From assembly GCA_005788175.1 (NCBI GenBank), contig SXYX01000012.1, positions 62,001 to 126,000 of the forward strand: 64,000 bases of DNA, in the 5' to 3' direction. Made by a program: the position numbers and the translations under genes. Below are positions 8,484 to 18,819 of the stretch, in pieces. Each line of letters opens with the position of its first letter. The stretch's first letter is position 1. The notes under the pieces are model-generated. The model searched no databases and was not told the origin of the DNA. It worked only from the letters and a program-made list of their open reading frames with translations. The DNA comes from Acidobacteriota bacterium (GTDB lineage: Bacteria > Acidobacteriota > Holophagae > Holophagales > Holophagaceae).

Positions 8484-10496
8484 CTACCAAATTGACGGAC
8501 GAATTTTTTCCTCACGAACCATGGCAGATGGAGCCTGGCATGCAAAAGCTTCATAAAACTGAGGTAGATTGCTCATGGGGCCTATAACCCGGAATTCACC
8601 TGGGCTGTGAGGATCCGTCTTAAGTTGCTGGAAGAGGGCTTCCTCGCGTTGCAGTTGACGCCAGATCACAGCACCACCAATGAAGAAGCGCTGCTCGCCC
8701 GTAAAGCCGTCAATCACAGGTGAAGGTTTACCATTCAAACTCATTTTCCACGCAGCATATGCAATCTTCATGCCACCCAAGTCTGCGATATTCTCGCCTA
8801 GAGTTAATCTTCCATTGACACGTTCTCCTTGGATGGGTTCATAGGCGTCAAATTGTTTCACAACAAGATCGGTTCGATAATCATAGGCTTTTCTGTCTTC
8901 AGGGGTCCACCAGTTAACCAAATTACCCTCTCCATCATACTTAGAACCACTATCATCAAACCCATGAGTAATCTCATGACCAATTACCCAACCAATTGCT
9001 CCGTAATTAACCGCATCGTCAGCCTCAGGATCAAAGAAGGGTTTTTGCAAGATACCCGCTGGGAAAAGAATGTCATTCAATGAGGGGCTATAACGAGCAT
9101 TGACCGTTGGAGGTGTCATGCTCCATTCCTCTTTATTGGGGCTTTGACCTAACTTGGTAATGTTTTCTTTGAGTCGCATTGCACTATGACGTCGCAGATT
9201 CCCGAAATAATCATCGCGTTTAATGTCAAAGTCGCGAACTTCCCATTTATCCGGATAACCAATTTTGACTCCAAATGCATTGAGTTTGGTGATGGCTTTT
9301 TGTTTGGTCTCAGGGCCCATCCATTCGATTTTATTGATGGAATCTTTCAACGCAAGGCGAAGATTCTTGACCATTTCGATCATCTTCTTTTTGGCAACCG
9401 GACTAAATGCACGAGCAACATAGAGTTGGCCAAACTCGTTAGGAAGAATATTGTCGACAACTGAGAGCATACGTTTATCACGGCTTTCTTGAACCTCAAC
9501 TCCACTAAGTACTTTACTGAACGCAAAGGCTTGATCGCCGAGGGCTTTATTTAAAGCCCCTGCTGAACTGTTGATGACGTGCCATTGGAGGTAAACTTTC
9601 CAGTCTTCCGTAGAATATTGATCGCTCAAGGTTGCGAACGATTTAAAGAAGTTGGGTTGAACGATGTTGAGGTCTTCAATCTTGGGAACCCCACGACCTT
9701 TTATATACGTCGACCAATCAAATCCTGGATTCTCATCTTGAAATTTCTGAGGGGTTCTTACGTTATAACGCTTATTGGGATCGCGCATTTCTGTTCGATC
9801 CATTTGAATTTCAGCTAATTTAGTTTCAATGGTCATAACCCTTTGAGCATTTTTGGCGGCTTGGACTGCTTCAAAACCTGAAAGTTCAAACATTCGAGCG
9901 ACATGCGGAACATATTTGTCTCGGATGTTCTTAGATCGTGAGTCATTTTTGAGATAAAAATCACGATCCGGCAGAGTGGTTCCGCCTTGACTAAAGAAGA
10001 CCATATGGCGCTTACTATTTTTCTGATCCACGCCCACCCCCATGGAGAATCCTCCGGCAAAGCCACGGCTATGAAGTTCGCCTAGAAGTCTTGGGAGATC
10101 GGCTTGACTTTTGAGTGAGCCAGCTAGTGCCAAGAAAGGCTGCATGGGTTCAATTCCCTTTTTTTCCAAAAGTTCAGTGTTCATAGCGCTGGCATAAAAA
10201 TCATGGACTCGCTGCTCAGGGCTTCCTAGCTTAAGCGATTTCGAAGCCGAAAGGTCTTTAACGATGGACATTAAAACCACACGGTTCGAATCCGCGAGCT
10301 GATTAAAACTTCCCCAACGAGCTTTGTCGGCAGGAAGAGTTTGACTCTTGAGCCAACCACCATTGGCGTAACGGTAAAAGTTTTCACAGGGTTGAACAGA
10401 CAAATCCATGTCTTTAACATTGAAGCCTAATTTACCTTGGGCCAGCAGGCAGGCCGAGCTCAAAATTATCGATAGCAATATAAATGGTCGCGGCAT
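8484..10496 (-). CDS. M13-family zinc metallopeptidase (neprilysin/PepO type)
   Basis: A 670-residue protein. A signal peptide of about 20 residues (MPRPFILLSIILSSACLLAQG) suggests export, and the Cys within LSSAC could be read as a lipobox, though the context is not ideal. The mature part opens with the M13 signature DLSVQPCENFYRYANGGWL. The zinc site is IGHEITHGFDD; the third ligand lies in LGENIADLGG, and the family NARYSPSLNDILFPAGI-type block precedes it. These enzymes cut short peptides, in line with a peptide-feeding lifestyle. It is followed by a strong bidirectional terminator and preceded by the 3' end of mfd, 49 bases away. Confidence 0.95.
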   Translation of the reverse strand: MPRPFILLSIILSSACLLAQGKLGFNVKDMDLSVQPCENFYRYANGGWLKSQTLPADKARWGSFNQLADSNRVVLMSIVKDLSASKSLKLGSPEQRVHDFYASAMNTELLEKKGIEPMQPFLALAGSLKSQADLPRLLGELHSRGFAGGFSMGVGVDQKNSKRHMVFFSQGGTTLPDRDFYLKNDSRSKNIRDKYVPHVARMFELSGFEAVQAAKNAQRVMTIETKLAEIQMDRTEMRDPNKRYNVRTPQKFQDENPGFDWSTYIKGRGVPKIEDLNIVQPNFFKSFATLSDQYSTEDWKVYLQWHVINSSAGALNKALGDQAFAFSKVLSGVEVQESRDKRMLSVVDNILPNEFGQLYVARAFSPVAKKKMIEMVKNLRLALKDSINKIEWMGPETKQKAITKLNAFGVKIGYPDKWEVRDFDIKRDDYFGNLRRHSAMRLKENITKLGQSPNKEEWSMTPPTVNARYSPSLNDILFPAGILQKPFFDPEADDAVNYGAIGWVIGHEITHGFDDSGSKYDGEGNLVNWWTPEDRKAYDYRTDLVVKQFDAYEPIQGERVNGRLTLGENIADLGGMKIAYAAWKMSLNGKPSPVIDGFTGEQRFFIGGAVIWRQLQREEALFQQLKTDPHSPGEFRVIGPMSNLPQFYEAFACQAPSAMVREEKIRPSIW

Positions 10497-10545
10497 AGTA
10501 ACTCCCCAAAGCAGTTAGGAAATCATTTTAACCCTATAACAACAA

Positions 10546-13500
10546 CTAAACTATTTCTTGGGCTTTAAGCCATGTTTTGAATAGACTTATCAGCATTCCT
10601 AGGGTTTCTTGTGTGCTAGCTTTTGATGGTAGGCTCAATCTACCATCGACATGAAACTTAGCGCCTGCAATTCGGGCTGTCATTTCAATTATTTTAGCCA
10701 TATCAACAGGAGCTGTTGTTGCGATCTTGATAAAGACATCATTAGTTTTCTCAACAATCTCAAGAATACCTAATTTTTGTGCATATATTCTCAATTTCAT
10801 TTTTTCAAAGAATTCGCGTGTATCGGTATCATCTTTCATAATGGTTCCAAAACGATCCTCAAGTTCATGACAATAAAACTCGAGATCCCTCAATTCCTTC
10901 AAGCGAGACATACGCTTATAAACAACTAAACGATCAGCAGATTGATCGATCCATCCAGCAGAGATTTGGGATTTACCCAAGTCGATATGTACATCTGAAA
11001 GGTCCGGTAGATGTCCACGAGAGTCCTGAACGGATTCCTCAAGCATTTTCATGTAGAGTTCATATCCGATAGCTCCGATATGTCCGCTTTGTTCCGCTCC
11101 TAAAATATTTCCTGCTCCACGTAGTTCAAGATCGAGAGCTGCAATCCTAAATCCTGAACCTAATTCAGAGAAATCTTCAAGCGCCTTGAGCCTTTTACGA
11201 GCCTCATCAGTAATTTCAGTTCGAGCAGGAATCATTAGATAAGCAAACGCAGGTACCTCGCTTCGACCAACGCGCCCCCGCAGTTGATATAGCTGAGAGA
11301 GACCGAATAGATCTGCTCTATGGACAATCAAGGTATTCGCATTGGGAATATCAAGTCCATTCTCAATAATTGTAGTAGATACTAAGACATCTACTCTTCC
11401 TTCCATGAAATCAAGCATGACTTTTTCTAAATCATGCTCACGAAGTTGACCATGGCCAATCCCAATCCGAGCTTCAGGAACTAAACCTTGAATACGTGCC
11501 GCAATGGATTCAATGCTCTCGATCCGATTGTGAACGAAAAAGACTTGTCCTTTTCTTTTTAACTCAAAATGAATGGCACCTTGGATCAATTCATCGCTCC
11601 AAGGTGCAACAATGGTCTCAATCGCAAGACGATTTTTAGGTGGAGTCTCAATTAAGCTAATTTCCCTTAGGCCAGATAGGCTCATATGAAGACTTCGAGG
11701 GATAGGTGTGGCACTCATGGCCAACTGATCCACATTAACTCTTAAATGTTTCAACTTTTCTTTATGGGCTACTCCAAATCTCTGCTCCTCATCGATAATG
11801 ACCAAGCCTAAATCAGCAAAACGCACGTCTTTCCCTAGCGCTTGATGTGTTCCAATAAGAATATCAATAACTCCCTTTTCTAGGTCTTCTCGAATTTGCT
11901 GTATTTTAGATTTATCAACAAAACGATTCATCATTGCTATACGAATAGGAAAAGCTGCAAAACGATCTTTGAGATTACGATAATGTTGAAAACATAAAAC
12001 AGTCGTAGGGCAAAGGAACGCAACTTGCTTGCCTCCAAAAACAACTTTGGCAGCTGCTCGCATAGCAACCTCGGTTTTACCAAAGCCCACATCGCCCACC
12101 AACAGTCGATCCATTGGTTTAGATTTTTCTAGATCCGATTTGATAGCTTCCGAGGATTCGATCTGATCACGAGTGGGTTCGAAGGAAAAACTTAACTCGA
12201 ACTCCGCCATCTCAGGACCGTCAACCTGAAATGCATACCCAACCTCTTGTTGTCTTTTGGCATATAGCTTTAAGAGTTCCTCAGAGAGATCTCGAATTGC
12301 TTTTTTAGCTCGTCGCTTTGTTTTGGCCCACTGTGTACCACCCAATTTATCAAATTTAGGCTGTGCGCCCTCCGCAGAACTGTATCGTTGTATTAAATCT
12401 GCTCGTTCAAGACTTACATCAAGAAATGCGCCATCTGCATAACGAAGGCGAACCACATCATGATTTTCGCCGCCTGCTTCGATGGTCACAAATCCAATAA
12501 ACTCTCCTATGCCGTGATCAAGATGGACGACGGGATCTCCTATCTTAAGATCAGAAAAGTCGCTCAGAAAAGCATAGGTTCGGGAACGCTGATTGGGAAG
12601 GTACACTTTCTTTCGACCGAAGGCCTCCCATTCAGTTATCAGAATATATTTGGGGTCATGGAAAATGAACCCACTACTCAAATCACATTGAATAGATTTG
12701 GGCGTCCTATCTTTAAATTTGATCTGATGCTCTTCGATAAGATCAGAAAAACGATGCGTTGTCCCCTCGGTAGAGCCACACCACAACACCTGATATCCAC
12801 GACTCAAAAAGTCCTCTGAGGTTTTCAAGAGGGCTGAAATATCTCCTTTATGATCTAGGATTGGCTCATAGCCAAAATCAAGAGAAGCTTCAACTTTCCA
12901 CTCTGTGAGCATACATGTTGTTGGCGAGAGATCTTCACTATGAAAACGATCTTCGAAGTCGGGGCAAATGACTCCAGCTTCTCTTAGTTTCATTAGGGCA
13001 TTTTTAACTTCTTCTTCAAACGACTTAGCTATTAAAGAGCTCCATCTAGGATCTAGCTTGAGACGATCATAATTAGTTAGCCATTCATTTAGACTTGCAA
13101 TGGGGTGTCCAAGTAACGGATAAAAAAGCTCTTCGCCTGAGTGATAGCCCTGCGTTTTAATTTTATTGATGCGATAAGATAAATCATCATCTGCGCCGAT
13201 TGTTTTATGAGCACAAAGTTTTAATGCATCAATCATTGCCTGGGGACTTCGATTTCCCTCACATTTTGGGAAAAGCGTAAATATCTCGATAGCCAGTGAT
13301 GTGCGACGTTGAGTCTGTACGTCAAAATAATTGATTGAGTCTATTTCGTCTCCATCGAACTCAATCCGTATCGGCTGATCTTCTTGATGAGGCCAAATAT
13401 CTAGGATTAGGCCGCGCGAACTGAACTCACCAGGGTGAGTCACTAAAGGTGTACGGACATAATCCAAGCCCACGAGCTTAAATAGAAGACGATCGCGATT

Positions 13501-13893
13501 AAAGGAGTTTCCTAGAGCAATACGAACTTGTTGAGTCATGAACCAACTCAGTTGAGGTAATTTCTCTCTAGAAGCCATGGGTCCGGTTACCAAAACCCTC
13601 ACTTTTTGATTGGCCAAGGCTGCAAGACATTTCAATCTAGATTGAAGAATTAACCCTGAGGGTGAAATTTCTCCTGCGATATAGTCGATTAAACTTGGAA
13701 AGAAATAAATTCCTACTGGTCCGAGGGTTTGGGTTAAATCGTTTGCCAATGTTTCTGCTTCTGACTCTGAGGGGGCGTCAACCCACAAGGGCCTTTTGGA
13801 ATCCCATGAAGCAATTAAGGTAGCTAAAGCTGATGGAGAAGTCCATCGCAAGCGATCGCCCTTGGAGGGCGAAGCAATGAAGGGAATGAGCAT
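10546..13893 (-). CDS. mfd: Transcription-repair coupling factor Mfd
   Basis: About 1115 residues. The N-terminal UvrB-like region is followed by the RNA-polymerase-interacting (CarD-like) domain (KIGDPVVHLDHGIGEFIGF), the helicase motor with Walker A LLVGDVGFGKTEVA, DEEQRFG, SATPIPR and the RAR-type VHRADLFGLSQLYQLRGRVGR block, and a C-terminal D7 domain. Mfd removes stalled RNA polymerase at lesions and recruits UvrA. I prefer the ATG at 13893 because it gives the family-typical distance to the first conserved block. A GTG at 13968, with AAGGG six bases upstream, would add 25 residues and overlap the nitroreductase gene by 49 bases, and cannot be excluded. Gene identity is certain; the start is not. 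Confidence 0.95.
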   Translation of the reverse strand: MLIPFIASPSKGDRLRWTSPSALATLIASWDSKRPLWVDAPSESEAETLANDLTQTLGPVGIYFFPSLIDYIAGEISPSGLILQSRLKCLAALANQKVRVLVTGPMASREKLPQLSWFMTQQVRIALGNSFNRDRLLFKLVGLDYVRTPLVTHPGEFSSRGLILDIWPHQEDQPIRIEFDGDEIDSINYFDVQTQRRTSLAIEIFTLFPKCEGNRSPQAMIDALKLCAHKTIGADDDLSYRINKIKTQGYHSGEELFYPLLGHPIASLNEWLTNYDRLKLDPRWSSLIAKSFEEEVKNALMKLREAGVICPDFEDRFHSEDLSPTTCMLTEWKVEASLDFGYEPILDHKGDISALLKTSEDFLSRGYQVLWCGSTEGTTHRFSDLIEEHQIKFKDRTPKSIQCDLSSGFIFHDPKYILITEWEAFGRKKVYLPNQRSRTYAFLSDFSDLKIGDPVVHLDHGIGEFIGFVTIEAGGENHDVVRLRYADGAFLDVSLERADLIQRYSSAEGAQPKFDKLGGTQWAKTKRRAKKAIRDLSEELLKLYAKRQQEVGYAFQVDGPEMAEFELSFSFEPTRDQIESSEAIKSDLEKSKPMDRLLVGDVGFGKTEVAMRAAAKVVFGGKQVAFLCPTTVLCFQHYRNLKDRFAAFPIRIAMMNRFVDKSKIQQIREDLEKGVIDILIGTHQALGKDVRFADLGLVIIDEEQRFGVAHKEKLKHLRVNVDQLAMSATPIPRSLHMSLSGLREISLIETPPKNRLAIETIVAPWSDELIQGAIHFELKRKGQVFFVHNRIESIESIAARIQGLVPEARIGIGHGQLREHDLEKVMLDFMEGRVDVLVSTTIIENGLDIPNANTLIVHRADLFGLSQLYQLRGRVGRSEVPAFAYLMIPARTEITDEARKRLKALEDFSELGSGFRIAALDLELRGAGNILGAEQSGHIGAIGYELYMKMLEESVQDSRGHLPDLSDVHIDLGKSQISAGWIDQSADRLVVYKRMSRLKELRDLEFYCHELEDRFGTIMKDDTDTREFFEKMKLRIYAQKLGILEIVEKTNDVFIKIATTAPVDMAKIIEMTARIAGAKFHVDGRLSLPSKASTQETLGMLISLFKTWLKAQEIV

Positions 13894-13919
13894 TGGTTTT
13901 TGCAACCGATACCTCGAAT

Positions 13920-14621
13920 TTATATTTTTCGATACGTCCAGGTTCGAGGCATAAGTATTCTTTCCCACCAGAGACCCTTAGGAGATCGCTTACCGACAGC
14001 AAGGAACATACAAACTTCCGATTGGCTACTGAGATTTAAAAGCTTCTTGGCTCGCCAAGGATCGAACCCTTCCATTGGGCAAGAATCATAGCCTTCAGCG
14101 CGAAGCGCAAGCATCAACGTTGCTGCAGCGAGAGCCGTTGACTTATGAGACATCACACGAACATCTGTTTGCGTGTGCAACGAGGGGGTGGGTCTAAAAA
14201 ATGAAATCAAACGGCCTACCAAAGGTTTCCAAAATCCTAGAAGATTAAAGGGGCCGTTTGTGTAGATGAAAGGAATCACGGTCGAATAATACCTATGTGT
14301 CGTAGGCCTGATGGATCCCCTACTTTTAAAAATCCTTAGGATTTCATTTCTATTCCTTCTCCAATTAGAGCGGTGAGTTACGATGGCGAGGAGGACCGGA
14401 GCGGTCTTTACTGCCCCCTGGTTCAAGCAAATTTTGTTAGCTTCTTTTCTTTTATCTTGATTCTCAATCCAAACGAACTCCCATAGTTGTAAATTACTGG
14501 AGCTAGGAGCCTTGCAAGCGGCATCAATACATCGCTCAAGGACTTCGATAGGGACGGGATCGGGAAGAAAATCTCGAATTGTTCTTCGAGAATCTACAAC
14601 CTCATGAAAAAGATTTGCCAT
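13920..14621 (-). CDS. Nitroreductase-family protein
   Basis: A 233-residue protein of the FMN-dependent nitroreductase fold. The start EVVDSRRTIRDFLPDPVP and the APSSSNLQLWEFVW loop are the family's flavin-binding elements, and the C-terminal block EGYDSCPMEGFDPWRAKKLL matches the conserved lid and dimer region. These enzymes reduce nitro groups, quinones or flavins with NAD(P)H. The natural substrate cannot be inferred. It sits directly upstream of mfd on the same strand with a very short gap or overlap, so the two are probably co-transcribed. It is divergent from the small membrane protein at 14704. Confidence 0.88.
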   Translation of the reverse strand: MANLFHEVVDSRRTIRDFLPDPVPIEVLERCIDAACKAPSSSNLQLWEFVWIENQDKRKEANKICLNQGAVKTAPVLLAIVTHRSNWRRNRNEILRIFKSRGSIRPTTHRYYSTVIPFIYTNGPFNLLGFWKPLVGRLISFFRPTPSLHTQTDVRVMSHKSTALAAATLMLALRAEGYDSCPMEGFDPWRAKKLLNLSSQSEVCMFLAVGKRSPKGLWWERILMPRTWTYRKI

Positions 14622-14703
14622 ATCTCACCTTATCAAATAACAGCAGAGAACTCTAGATAAAGGCCCTAGAGTCGTATTACCCTAAAGGAACGGAGCACTA
14701 TCT

Positions 14704-15045
14704 ATGATTTCCAATATTTTCTATTTCATCGTTTCCCTTGTTTTGATGTTTCAGGGACTACAACTCCTCGGTGAAAAGAAATCTCCTTTAGGAACAGTCC
14801 CGGATGATGTCAGCCAATCTCTAGAAGCATCTGAATGGACTGGGGTATTTCTCATTACTTGGTCTTCCCTTGCGATCATCGTAGGTCTCGTAGTTCTTCT
14901 TGGTAATAAATTAATAGGTGCACTTCCCCTCATTAAAGTTGCCAATGGGCTTATTTTGCTTACCTACAGCTTTTGGGTAATTTTTAAGGGACGTCAAGTA
15001 GATGTTCTATCATCGCCTACTACTCAAGAGCATGATCATCACTAG
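14704..15045 (+). CDS. Small membrane protein with histidine-rich tail, unknown function
   Basis: A 113-residue protein that I do not recognise. Three hydrophobic segments are visible at about residues 3-21, 47-66 and 73-93. The C-terminus is polar and ends EHDHH, a possible metal-binding tail. The gene overlaps the start of the next gene (ATG at 15032), which is typical of translational coupling. Since that partner carries a heavy-metal-associated domain, a role in metal or redox handling at the membrane is a reasonable guess, but this is inference from context only. Confidence 0.75.
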   Translation: MISNIFYFIVSLVLMFQGLQLLGEKKSPLGTVPDDVSQSLEASEWTGVFLITWSSLAIIVGLVVLLGNKLIGALPLIKVANGLILLTYSFWVIFKGRQVDVLSSPTTQEHDHH

Positions 15046-15733
15046 AAAAACTTTTTTTGTCACAGGTATGCACTGTGATGCATGTATCAATCGCATCGAA
15101 AAGGCTCTTGCTCCATTAGATCCCTCGGTAAAAGTACATTTGGATCCCCCAACAATTGATATAGATGCAACAATCTCTTTTGACCAGGCCAAAAACGCCT
15201 TAGCATCATTGGATTCGTATAGTATCTCTGGGGGAAATGATGCTAATCCCACGCATTCTCTCAAGGTATTCCTGCCTTTGATTTTAATTTTCTTTACTCT
15301 GATCACCATATGCGCTTTGGGTCAACTAATCAATGGTTCTTGGGATATGAACTTGGCAATGAGGCACTTTATGAGTGGTTTTTTTATTATTTTTTCTTTA
15401 TTTAAATTTATAAATCTTCCAGGGTTTGTTACCTTTTATCGATCCTATGACTTGCTTGCACAATATTGGCCCTTTTATGCTTGGGCTTATCCTTTTATGG
15501 AGTTAGGCTTGGGTGTCACATACGCGCTAGGAACTGAATCCCTCTTTTTACATGGATTCACCTTTTTTCTAATGCTTTTTTCTGCGCTAGGAGTTTATCA
15601 AGCACTCCGTACCAATAGAAAGATTCCCTGCGCCTGTCTAGGCACCGTTATTAAACTTCCAATGACCAGGATCACACTAGGCGAAGATTTGCTCATGGCT
15701 CTTATGTCGTTGGCAATGATTAAAAACAGCTAA
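15032..15733 (+). CDS. Heavy-metal-associated domain fused to a MauE/DoxX-like membrane domain
   Basis: A 233-residue protein. Residues 6-65 are a ferredoxin-like HMA domain with the metal-binding motif GMHCDAC (C15, C18). The rest is a four-helix membrane part of the MauE/DoxX type: it has [14 protein letters not shown], then [23 protein letters not shown], and a cytoplasmic or periplasmic C-x-C in PCACLGT before the last helix. Such fusions are found in several diderm phyla and are thought to move metal or electrons, but the reaction is unproven. I use the ATG at 15032, which overlaps the preceding gene's stop; an upstream ATG at 15002 would bury 10 more residues in that gene. It ends overlapping the convergent E1 gene by four bases. 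Confidence 0.82.
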   Translation: MIITRKTFFVTGMHCDACINRIEKALAPLDPSVKVHLDPPTIDIDATISFDQAKNALASLDSYSISGGNDANPTHSLKVFLPLILIFFTLITICALGQLINGSWDMNLAMRHFMSGFFIIFSLFKFINLPGFVTFYRSYDLLAQYWPFYAWAYPFMELGLGVTYALGTESLFLHGFTFFLMLFSALGVYQALRTNRKIPCACLGTVIKLPMTRITLGEDLLMALMSLAMIKNS

Positions 15734-17853
15734 TACAACTTAAGTTTTCTATAGGCATCTAGGAAATCATTCGCTTGAGGTAAAATCTCATCCTCTTGAA
15801 GGGGCTGGTAGGAGACCCAAGTATCTTTTGCACCGATACGTCGCACCGGAGCATCTAATTCTAGAAATAACTCATCGGATATCCTAGCTGCAATCTCGCT
15901 CCCGTAACCCCAAGATAACGTATCCTCATGGGCAACCAGGACTCGGTGTGTTTTCCTTACGCTAGCTGTAATTGATTCCCAGTCATAGGGATTTAATGTT
16001 CTTAAATCAATAATTTCAACAGAGATACCTTCTTTTTCAGCCTCTCGTGCTGCTTGTACAGCACGATAAACGGTTGAACCATAAGTAATCACAGATAAGT
16101 CATGTCCTTGTTGAACACGACGAGCTTTACCAAAAGGAATCATGAAATTAGGATCCACTTCGGGGCCTTTGTTATGTGTCTGACGATATAAGTGCTTTGG
16201 TTCTAGAAACAAAACGGGATCATCACAACGAATAGCTGTTCTCAAAAGACCGGCAGCATCCAAAGCAGTACTTGGATAAACTACTCTTAGGCCAGGAATA
16301 TGAGTAAAAGTACTTTCGCCACACTGGGAGTGATAAATTGACCCTCCCATAAGATAACCTCCGATGGGAACACGAATCACCATTGGTGCCTTAAAGGCTC
16401 CATTGCTTCTCCAGCGTATCGTAGCCAATTCATCACGAAGTTGTTGCATAGCAGGCCAAATATAATCAAAAAACTGAACCTCAACAACGGGTTTAAAACC
16501 ACGAACCGCTAGACCAATAGCGCGACCGATAATCGTAGCCTCAGCTAAAGGAGAATTGAACACGCGATGGTCACCAAAAGCTGTTTGAAGACCATGCGTA
16601 GCCTTAAAGACTCCGCCCTTCCCTTTGACTTTACCGAGTAGGGAGGAGCGACTGGCATCCGCAACATCTTCGCCGAAGACCAAAATTCTTGGATTGATGG
16701 TCATTTCTTGTTTTAGGACTTGATTCACACTATCAATCAAAGTTCTAACGCCAGAGGTTTCACTATCAGGAACCTCACGATCAAAATTAGCCGATGTCGG
16801 ATCCACCTCTTCGCTATACAGATGTTTATAAAAGCTATTCGGAGGAGGAAGAGGAGCCTCACAGGCCTCATCCCAAGCCATTTGAATTTCACGATCGATA
16901 TCTTGTTGGAGAAGATACCACTCTTTTTCCTTCAGATCTCCCCACTTTAAAAGTTGTTTGGGAAAATTGATGAAGGGATCTCGGCTTAATTCCTCTTTGC
17001 GTTGTTGGTCTGTTTTGTAGAGTTGCTCATCATCCGAGAGTGAATGACTGTAGGGTCGAATGACTTTAGCACGCACAAGGGCGGGTCCTTTCCGAGCTCG
17101 GGTGTAGCTGACGGCTTTAGTGAGTGCTTGATAACTTTCAATAGGATCGCAACCATCTACTTCATCAATAATCAGAAGGCCATGCGCAGCATAACCCTTC
17201 AACAGATCCGCTACATTGCCCCCTGGATACTGCACTTCACTAGGGACACTAATGGCATATTCATTGTCTTCAACGAGGAAAACTATCGGAACTTTTAAGT
17301 TCACAGCGTTCGAGATTGCTTCCCAAAACTCACCCTCCGAACAAGTTCCATCGCCTGTGGTAGCAAAAACTACTTCATCTTTCTTGATATCAAGATCTTT
17401 AGCAAGTTTCAGTTTCTCTGCTCGAATAATAGCCTCTGCAGCGCCGACGGCCTGAAGAAGATGAGACCCTGTCGGGCTGCTTGTTGTAAAAATATTAATA
17501 TCCTTATGCCCCCAATGGCTCGGCATCTGACGCCCTCCACTCGCAGGATCATCGATCGCTCCCACACTTCCCAGAAACATTTCTTTCGCGGTATATCCTA
17601 GCCCGTAAGCTAGGGCGCGATCTCGATAATAGAGAAAAAACCAATCATATTTTGGCTTTGCTACCAAAGCCATGGCCGATAGAACTGCCTCGTGTCCCGC
17701 GCCATTAATTTGAAAAAAGGCACGGTTTTGACGTTTACCGATAATTTCCTTGTCATCAATTTTTCGAGAGGCGTAGATCGACTTGAGCATTAAGATACGC
17801 TCATCTCGCTTGGGAGAACCGGGTGCCTTTATTTTTTTAGAATAATTTTTCAT
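15730..17853 (-). CDS. 2-oxoacid dehydrogenase E1, alpha and beta subunits fused (paralogue 2)
   Basis: A 707-residue fusion. The alpha half (about residues 1-350) has the [12 protein letters not shown] start, [21 protein letters not shown] and a complete thiamine-diphosphate motif [13 protein letters not shown] ... DNEYAISVP. The beta half (about 375-707) has [58 protein letters not shown] and [17 protein letters not shown]. It belongs to the branched-chain / fused E1 group. Unlike paralogue 1 it has the canonical GDG. There is no E2 or E3 nearby; those must be elsewhere. A strong terminator lies upstream, between it and the decayed gene at 18020. The start is ATG at 17853. Confidence 0.9.
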   Translation of the reverse strand: MKNYSKKIKAPGSPKRDERILMLKSIYASRKIDDKEIIGKRQNRAFFQINGAGHEAVLSAMALVAKPKYDWFFLYYRDRALAYGLGYTAKEMFLGSVGAIDDPASGGRQMPSHWGHKDINIFTTSSPTGSHLLQAVGAAEAIIRAEKLKLAKDLDIKKDEVVFATTGDGTCSEGEFWEAISNAVNLKVPIVFLVEDNEYAISVPSEVQYPGGNVADLLKGYAAHGLLIIDEVDGCDPIESYQALTKAVSYTRARKGPALVRAKVIRPYSHSLSDDEQLYKTDQQRKEELSRDPFINFPKQLLKWGDLKEKEWYLLQQDIDREIQMAWDEACEAPLPPPNSFYKHLYSEEVDPTSANFDREVPDSETSGVRTLIDSVNQVLKQEMTINPRILVFGEDVADASRSSLLGKVKGKGGVFKATHGLQTAFGDHRVFNSPLAEATIIGRAIGLAVRGFKPVVEVQFFDYIWPAMQQLRDELATIRWRSNGAFKAPMVIRVPIGGYLMGGSIYHSQCGESTFTHIPGLRVVYPSTALDAAGLLRTAIRCDDPVLFLEPKHLYRQTHNKGPEVDPNFMIPFGKARRVQQGHDLSVITYGSTVYRAVQAAREAEKEGISVEIIDLRTLNPYDWESITASVRKTHRVLVAHEDTLSWGYGSEIAARISDELFLELDAPVRRIGAKDTWVSYQPLQEDEILPQANDFLDAYRKLKLY

Positions 17854-17950
17854 TCATACTTTCACTTGATAAGGAGCTGTAGAGTCGCTGATATTATCTT
17901 TAGATAAGTATAGGCTAAGGGTTTATTAAGAAATCAGTTGAGTTTGAAAT

Positions 17951-17980
17951 TGAAAAAGGGGGCCCGCGCCCCCTTTTTCA
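17951..17980. terminator. Bidirectional intrinsic terminator
   Basis: A perfect 13-bp stem (17951-17963 with 17968-17980) has a 4-base GC loop and A- and T-runs at its two sides. It lies just downstream of the decayed gene 18020-18768 (minus strand), so that gene once had a proper transcription unit of its own. Confidence 0.88.
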
Positions 17981-18019
17981 ATGAACCCTCTAGAAATTTA
18001 CCAGGTCGTTAGCAGGAAC

Positions 18020-18768
18020 CTAGAATAGTTGAAGACCATACGAGAACCCTCTTCTTATTCCATTTTCAGACAAAGCTTGATTATAGTCTTTACTAGATTT
18101 CGCCATCATAGTGGGATCCATTTTGCTTGTATCAGGCCAAAGAGCCAAATAATCTTTGTAGGCGTTAACAATCAGTACACTACCCGCTTGAGCTCCTGAT
18201 ACAACATTTCCTAGCTGAACACGGTTACCCGGTAGCAGTGGATTAGCATCGAAGTATTTTTTCAAAGCGCGAACGATTCTTCCGGGATTTTTAAGTGGTA
18301 CATTTTAGACAGAAACGATTTAAAGAGGCAGTCTAGATGTTTCACCATAGGATTGGATAACTCGTCCGGTAAGATGTTCTACAGCTGAGGGGCCTAGAGT
18401 TTCACGCTCAACAAAAAATTTCATCCATTTTGGATCTATGGAGCCTTCCCAATTAGCCTTTAGGAAATTATTCATGGCTTCCGGGCTTCCGTAATGAACA
18501 ATCTCATGCGTCCCCTTTATACCGCCCGGACGAGAGAAGATTTGGAAAAGAATTATTTGTATGCCGGGAGTAGGGTTTTTTGTGAAATAGTCATTCAGCA
18601 AGGTAAGGAACTTTTCCCAGTTACCTGGGGCAACTTTCACAATTCTTTTGATGAAAATATTGCCTGGGACCGCAGGTGCATATGTTGCGGTTTGTGCAAA
18701 AGTAATATTTGCTAAAAGGCAAAGTTCTCCAAAAGACAGATAGACGAGATCTTTAAAATATTTTTCAT
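18020..18768 (-). pseudogene. Broken gene for a secreted protein with two repeated dimeric alpha/beta-like domains
   Basis: Reading minus strand from an ATG at 18768, with GAGGGG six bases upstream, the first 18 codons begin like a signal peptide (MKNILKISSICLLENFAF) and hit a stop. Adding one T in the run near 18714-18717 restores a frame running through ANITFAQ|TATYAPAV, a plausible cleavage site, into an open stretch up to a TAA at 18320-18322. A second TAA in the same frame follows at 18305-18307, after which 95 more codons read without a stop to 18020. The two halves look alike (PGNWEKFLTLLNDYFTKNP versus PGRIVRALKKYFDANP), as in tandem alpha/beta barrel domains. So one frameshift and two in-frame stops disrupt a once single gene of about 249 codons. 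Function unknown. Assembly error is unlikely to create three such changes, but has not been excluded. Confidence 0.72.
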
Positions 18769-18819
18769 ATTGATCCCCTCCTCAGGATGGAGTGAGTACA
18801 CCACGGATTCTAGTTTCAG

